A stretch of DNA of 64,000 nucleotides from Watersipora subatra (lineage: Eukaryota > Bryozoa > Gymnolaemata > Cheilostomatida > Watersiporidae), in assembly GCF_963576615.1 (NCBI RefSeq), contig NC_088716.1, positions 62,404,228 to 62,468,227 of the forward strand, written 5' to 3'. The notes under the pieces are model-generated. The model was not told the origin of the DNA and made no database searches. It saw only the letters and a list, made by a program, of their open reading frames with translations. A program made the position numbers and the translations under genes. Of this stretch, positions 58,715 to 64,000 are shown one piece after another. Numbering within the stretch: the stretch's first letter is position 1; every line of letters starts with the position of its first letter.

Positions 58715-61137
58715 CATTTCATGCAGGCTGGCTTTTCTGGCAGCTGTAATGCAACTGCTTTGAGAGGTTCTTCCAATAGGCGAGAACACCGAAGTGGTTA
58801 TTATGAATAGCTTGAATTTACATCTTCATCATACTATGTTGATTTCACAATAACCTGTTATAACCTGTCATTTTGCTTGGCTCTAACACACATCAAAAAA
58901 TCAATAGTTAAAAGGCACTTGCGCCTCCTCGTCTTTATATGCTATATATCTACATCTGCTGCGCTCTCCATCAGCAATGGTACGTGTATTTAGAGATAGA
59001 GATCTATAACAGATAAATCCAAACCACAATTCACTGCACATAAAAAGAACTGCATACAGCGAATCAAATAGCAATCTTTTCTGAGCAGAAAGTTCATAGT
59101 TCCCTTATCTGCAAGGTTATGAAGTGGTTGATTATCTTGTAAAAAGCCCAATTCGTATACATAGTTTGTCATCGCAATGTCACGCAAGTGATATGAAGAA
59201 TTATAAATCTGAGCTATACTTGAACCAATATTATGTGCTTAGTAATATTTGATCTTTATTTGCAACTCTTGAAAAACATCAGTCAAGGTTGAATGTTCGA
59301 ATGTTTGATTGGGTTTTCTTGACAACATTGGTTATGATCATTGACAGCAAGATAATTGTTCATTACCTAGTGAACAAACAAAATGGATGAAACAGCCAAA
59401 ATCAATGGCTAGAGGAAATATTTTATGGAGTGGTTCCTTACAGCACATCAATTATATCAGTACTGTTTCAGCTTATTCAGGTTCTTCAATATCTTGGCTT
59501 TCAAATGAGCCATTGTTTGACAAGGCGAGACTGACATTGGTTGGTGGTTATAGGATTTCCCCAGAGCTCCAACACAGAAATGTTCAATGGTATAGGCTCG
59601 CAAATTATGACATCACAATTTTCATATTCGGTATTGCGTCCTCTTACCGCTTATTTATCAACTGCGATAATGACGCTAGGGCAGGTGAAGGTAGGACAAC
59701 TCCAGAAAACCAATGAAGATGACAAATAACTATCTCAGATTCCATACACCATCCTACATTTTCCCGATGATATTAAGCACGAGCTCTTTCTTTTTATTGT
59801 GATGTTGATGGGCACGACTGAGGCTAATTAATTTAAAGCATTGCTTAATCTCGCGAGAGTGCAAGTCATAATTTAATCGATGTGATTTCATTACCTTTAT
59901 CAATAACAGTATATATATTGAAGCATAATCATAATTCGAAAGCAATGAAATACGAATTCTTCAGATAGTAATACTACTACTACTGCATTTCTGTATGGGA
60001 CAAATAATGTCATCATGGTGATAATCGTGATGATAATTACTATATATGTTAAAAATAAACGAAAGGATAAAAAAAGCAAACTCTAACTATCACCCTGAAT
60101 CTATTAACCCACAGCATGTGTTTGTATTGGTCGGGCGTTAGCACTATTCCCGGGTATTGTTGATTATATAGAATCCTAGTTTGTTATTAGCGCTCTCTGG
60201 GTTTAAGAGCACTGATTGTCACAGAAAAGCGCAGCCTTAATGGCAGTGAAAGGGATCGACGACTTAAGGCTAAATGATGATTATGACATCACATTGTGGG
60301 AACCACAACCAAGTGTTTTTTTATAGCAGGACATACTTTTGGACATAGGTTTTGACATACTGATTTTCATAGTTCTATTATTCTTTGTGTATTGAATATA
60401 GGCTCATTCAAAAGCCAAGACTCTGATGTATTGAAATATTTGATAAAAGGACTGATATAATTGATGTGCTTTAAAAGTTGTTAGTTATGTGAGCTATACA
60501 ATATGACCTTATGACCTTATCATTATCTGGATGGAAGCTGTGTGATGGCGGCACAGAGAACCTGAAAACAGTCACAAGTGCAATGGCACTGAAACTATAA
60601 AACCCTTTGGTGAGTTTAATTGAGGTCTACGTACCCAAGCCATTGCCCATATCAGGAAAGCATGTGTCATGTTCAGGGCAGGCAGTGGAGAACATCGTTA
60701 GTACAGATGATTATCCCAAATTGTTTTATGCACAATCAATTGACTTGCTCAGACCTGTGAATTTCGAAGATCACTTTAGCTTATAGTGTAGTTAAACACA
60801 GCAGTGTAAATAAGCAGTCAGTATAAAGAAACCCAGTACTTAGAGGTTTCTACTGGAATGCCTTTGGAGCAAGACATGGTTTTGAAGAAAAGACTGAAGC
60901 TAAAAATGGCAGTAAAAGTTGGGATCCATTGAGAAACAATTGATGACAACACAAAAGAGGGTATGATATCACATGTCACGAAGTAATGGATATAGTAGTT
61001 GTTTGTAGCTTCTTTGCATAAGTAAATTAATTAAATTAACATCAAATTAGGAGGCTGATCTGCTCTTTAACTATGATAGCTTGGCAGCAAGTTAACTGTA
61101 AACAAATTAGTTGACAACTCGATTGATTTTATGATTA
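58715..61137. other. Downstream of eIF5A copy 2, nothing recognised
   Basis: About 2.4 kb. No canonical AATAAA was found close to the eIF5A copy 2 stop. The plus frame at 59387-59716 has no known motif or splice context. Confidence 0.45.
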
Positions 61138-61339
61138 CCGTACAGGATGAATTTATTCGCCGAGTTATATTTCGCGAAAATTGTCTTTTCATGCATATTC
61201 GCGGATGAATTTATTCGCGGCTGAAAACTGCCACTCTCTAGGAAAAGTTAACTCTATTGCGGCTAGTAATAGAGTTATTCCTACGCATGCGCACACCGCA
61301 TGTTCCGGTTTATATTTAACTTACAACTGCGAGGCGATC

Positions 61340-62010
61340 ATGCTAAGCTACGGTAAACAATTTTTGCTGCGTCTAGAGGTTTTCACGAATATTCATCGCT
61401 TTGGAGGCCTTTGATAAGCCAACAACATGTGGTAAGTAATGAGTTTTTTTTAAAACCATTTACTAAATTAATAATTGAATTTTACTTACGTGAAACGCAA
61501 TATTTATTTTTTCCATCCTTACCGCTTTGTTATTCGTTTTAGTGTGAGAAAGAGCCCAATAATCTACACGAACCATTGGCAGTAAAGCTAATAAACGCAG
61601 ACTGCGCAACGGTTGGTCATCTACCCCGTGAAATAAGTATAGTAAGCAGCTTTTTCATCATATCCGGAGGTGCAATGACTGCAAGGGTGGTGGATGTTAT
61701 TCCTACAAAATCACCAATCATTCAGGGATGTCTTGAATTTGAAGTGACCGCAGCTGCTAACGAGGAGAATATATCTGTTTTAAAAAAGGAACAAGAACGC
61801 CTTCACGATCAAACTTTTGGCCAACCAGCAGAAGTTGCAATAGTAAGCCACGAGGAGAGTTCTGATGATAACTTCCTTACTAGTCATGTAGTAGCGAGAG
61901 AATGGCCTTTAACATCTACCCAAGACAGTGACAGAGCTGCTATTACCAAAATATATAGTCAGAGAGCACCATTACACGCTAGTATTCACTTATCAAGAGT
62001 ACTAGTTTAA
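61340..62010 (+). CDS. HIRAN-like protein encoded in a DNA element
   Basis: Two segments join in phase: one ending at 61431 (HVG-type donor GTG/GTAAGT) and an exon 61543-62010. The joined product reads GFHEYSSLWRPLISQQHV then CEKEPNNLHEPLAVKL and ATVGHLPREISIV. This pattern (GFH-Y..W.P, CE-EP-N, AV, VGHLPR-IS) matches HIRAN-like domains common in uncharacterised invertebrate and fish proteins, often tied to repeats. HIRAN domains in HLTF bind 3' DNA ends. The C-terminal half (about 100 aa) is acidic/Ser-rich and unmatched. The ATG at 61340 opens a frame (MLSYGKQFLLRL) that is out of register with GFHEY around 61376, so there is either a frameshift or an unrecognised first exon. Confidence 0.6.
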
Positions 62011-62121
62011 TTTTATTGCTAGACAACCGCCAAATAGACTAAACTGTTTATATTTACTCCATTCATCGTTTGTAAAATTTTATTTGTATTAGAAATATTT
62101 TATTTGTACACTAGAGTTTGT

Positions 62122-62127
62122 AATAAA
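62122..62127 (+). terminator. Poly(A) signal of the HIRAN-like gene
   Basis: AATAAA 112 bases past the stop at 62010. A second one follows near 62149. Confidence 0.55.
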
Positions 62128-63507
62128 TTATAATATATCTATACATGAAATAAAATATATAATTTAATCATGTTTGCTGCAGCGATATCAAGGAGTTGTT
62201 GTCGATGAAGGGGTCTAAGTTGACTGGTTGCTTCTCTGCCAATATTCCTGCCTTGATGAATATTACTACTTGTCTCTAGTTTTCGTAATCGGAGTAGGTT
62301 GTTTCATTCTCAATCTGCAGTAAACACAAAAAAGAAAAAATATTAATAAGTGTTAAGAAAGCACAAAAACAATAGCTGAAGTATTTAATGAAAGCGATCG
62401 GTTTTTAAACAAACGAATTAACTAATGCAGTTAATTATGGAAAAAACGTATCTGTACTGCAAAGCAAATACATACCATAATGTCCAGATCAGAATCATGA
62501 TCGTCCTCAACTTCGGTATTAGAGATTGATGGAGTTGATTTCAATGTAAAAAGACTAGGAGAGATTTTTTGCGCTGACGAAGCCATGCCGAATAACTTGT
62601 GAAAACCTTGAATAACTTTGTAAAGTTTGATGCAATGGCAATAAAACTCGAAGCCCGGCGATGATTTTAAAGAAGTTTTAGAACTCGGCTACGTTTAGTA
62701 CTTCTGCTTAGTGGCTATTTTTGCGATGACGCCATTTTGCATATTTTGTGACAACCTTGAATAATTTTGTAAAGAAATGTGATGCACTGGCAATGGTGTT
62801 AGCTCAAAGCCCAGGCAATGAATTTAAAAATGTTTTGGAACTCAACTACGTTTAGTATTTATATTAAAAACTAGCCTAGCGACTAGTTTTCAATTTGATG
62901 CAGTAGTTATTCTCCCTTGTGATTAAAAATAGAACTAATTATTCATGGAATTTAATAATTCGCGGAATTGACTGTTTGCAAAATCGCGAATTTTTATGAC
63001 CAACGAATATTTTCATCCTGTAGGGTATTATCAAAAACTTCTGTTGCAGTTAATCAAGTTTTGTGACTTGCGGAATAACACAGGTATATACTTCAGTTGG
63101 TCATGAGCTGCTAGAAATTCATAAAAGGTGACTTCTGCTTTACACGCCTTTTTTGTGTGACAGAAGTTCTGTTTGTTAGTTATACCACCTAGAGTATGCC
63201 CAACACCCTAAAAATATGTTCTGTAGGCGTTCAAATTAGTTTTCATAAACCCATTTTATTACATGCCTATGAATTACTTTAATGAATGCCCTGCCTTGCC
63301 TGGATAAAGTCTGCAAAAAATTTTTTTTATTTAGCATATAACAGCAGTTACCATTCTCACTTTCAAACTTCATACTATTATAAAAGTGTTTTGTGTAGTT
63401 GAAATAAATTAAGAGAAAAAATAAAACAACTGTGAAGGTGTTTAAATGTAAGTGTGTTACCGTGGTTACCTTACAGTAACACATTTACACCTGTATTTAT
63501 ACCACGA

Positions 63508-64000
63508 CTACTTACTGTAGTTACCTACAATAACTTTAGTATATTTAGTGGTTATGATCTGCAGGAAAATGTAACATTACAATTTACTACGAGCAGTACG
63601 TACCGTGGGGAGTTCGTACCTTCGAGACAAACGTATAACATAAATGCTGAACTTTACTTAAATGAATTTAGCTTACTAAACACGTTTTAGTAAGTATTTT
63701 ACTAAACCAAGCTTCAACTTTGTCAATGGCTAAAATTTTATCACTTATCTGTTTTCGAATTCGTTTTTACTATAACTTATCATGAGTGAGGCTGAACTGA
63801 GATAGCGAGCAGCGTATATCTCTCTCAGGCGTTGTGGGAGGGATTGTGGCAAACAGCATATCAGCATTTTCATCATAACCCCTGCACGGACTGCCTTATT
63901 TGAATTTCGAGAGAAATCTTTTGTTGATATCGTAGAGCATAAAACAAATTCGCCCTAGTATGGCGAGGATGAAATAGCTTCGTGTTTCATTAAGTAAGGC
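63508..64000. repeat. Dispersed repeat, copy 2 (runs off the window)
   Basis: Direct-orientation homologue of 51548-52010, ending with a TTTCGAGAG...TTTGTTGATAT block also seen there. The right boundary is outside the window. Confidence 0.75.

Larger units (their letters stand above)
61138..63025. mobile_element. DNA element with TIRs, TA duplication and a HIRAN-like gene
   Basis: 1,888 bp. The left end CCGTACAGGATGAATTTATTCG and right end (reverse complement CCCTACAGGATGAAAATATTC) form a terminal inverted repeat. It continues less perfectly for about 50 bp with TTCGCGAAAATTG-type motifs, and TA flanks both ends. The interior carries a spliced coding region in the plus orientation. No transposase motif (DDE or RNase H) was recognised, so it may be non-autonomous with a captured or helper gene. 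Confidence 0.75.

Overview
This is intron-rich, AT-rich animal nuclear DNA. Genes are split by GT-AG introns and the spaces between exons are packed with minisatellites and DNA-transposon remnants. The proteins (a SKI/SNO-family SKOR corepressor, a Y-box protein and two eIF5A proteins) are clearly metazoan. A marine invertebrate, perhaps a lophotrochozoan, fits the repeat load, but the phylum cannot be fixed from the sequence alone.

Layout. 1-7179: no gene recognised; AT-rich repeats, then a CCTGTCTCCT minisatellite that runs up to the first SKOR exon. 7180-17828 (+): seven phase-consistent exons of a SKOR-type SKI/SNO corepressor (404 codons, 5' end not found), with an eighth candidate exon at 18341-18414; the introns hold a 2 kb 49-bp minisatellite, CT microsatellites and a Harbinger-like MITE. 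18830-27880: a likely 3'-terminal exon of an unidentified minus-strand gene, a 1.2 kb GTCA microsatellite, a 35-bp minisatellite split by a 5'-truncated LINE (minus), and an unassigned possible exon. 27885-30800: a 2.1 kb 17-bp minisatellite and a 25-bp one. 32486-42181 (-): a complete five-exon Y-box protein gene (309 aa) with an 8.3 kb second intron full of MITEs. 43239-53243 (+): complete three-exon eIF5A (156 aa), divergent from the Y-box gene across about 1.06 kb. 56846-58714 (+): a second, more diverged but intact three-exon eIF5A (156 aa) with the same intron positions. 61138-63025: a 1.9 kb DNA element with terminal inverted repeats and a TA target duplication, carrying a HIRAN-like coding region. 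63508-64000: a dispersed repeat also present at 51548.

The three housekeeping genes all serve mRNA handling and translation: the Y-box protein packages mRNA, and eIF5A relieves stalled ribosomes. Their clustering is not evidence of a system. No new multi-gene system was found. The most unusual structures are a SKOR exon whose 5' splice donor has been amplified into a tandem array of donors, a possible transposon-supplied alternative last exon for eIF5A, a near-perfect palindromic hAT-like MITE nested in a pogo-like MITE, and the HIRAN-bearing element.
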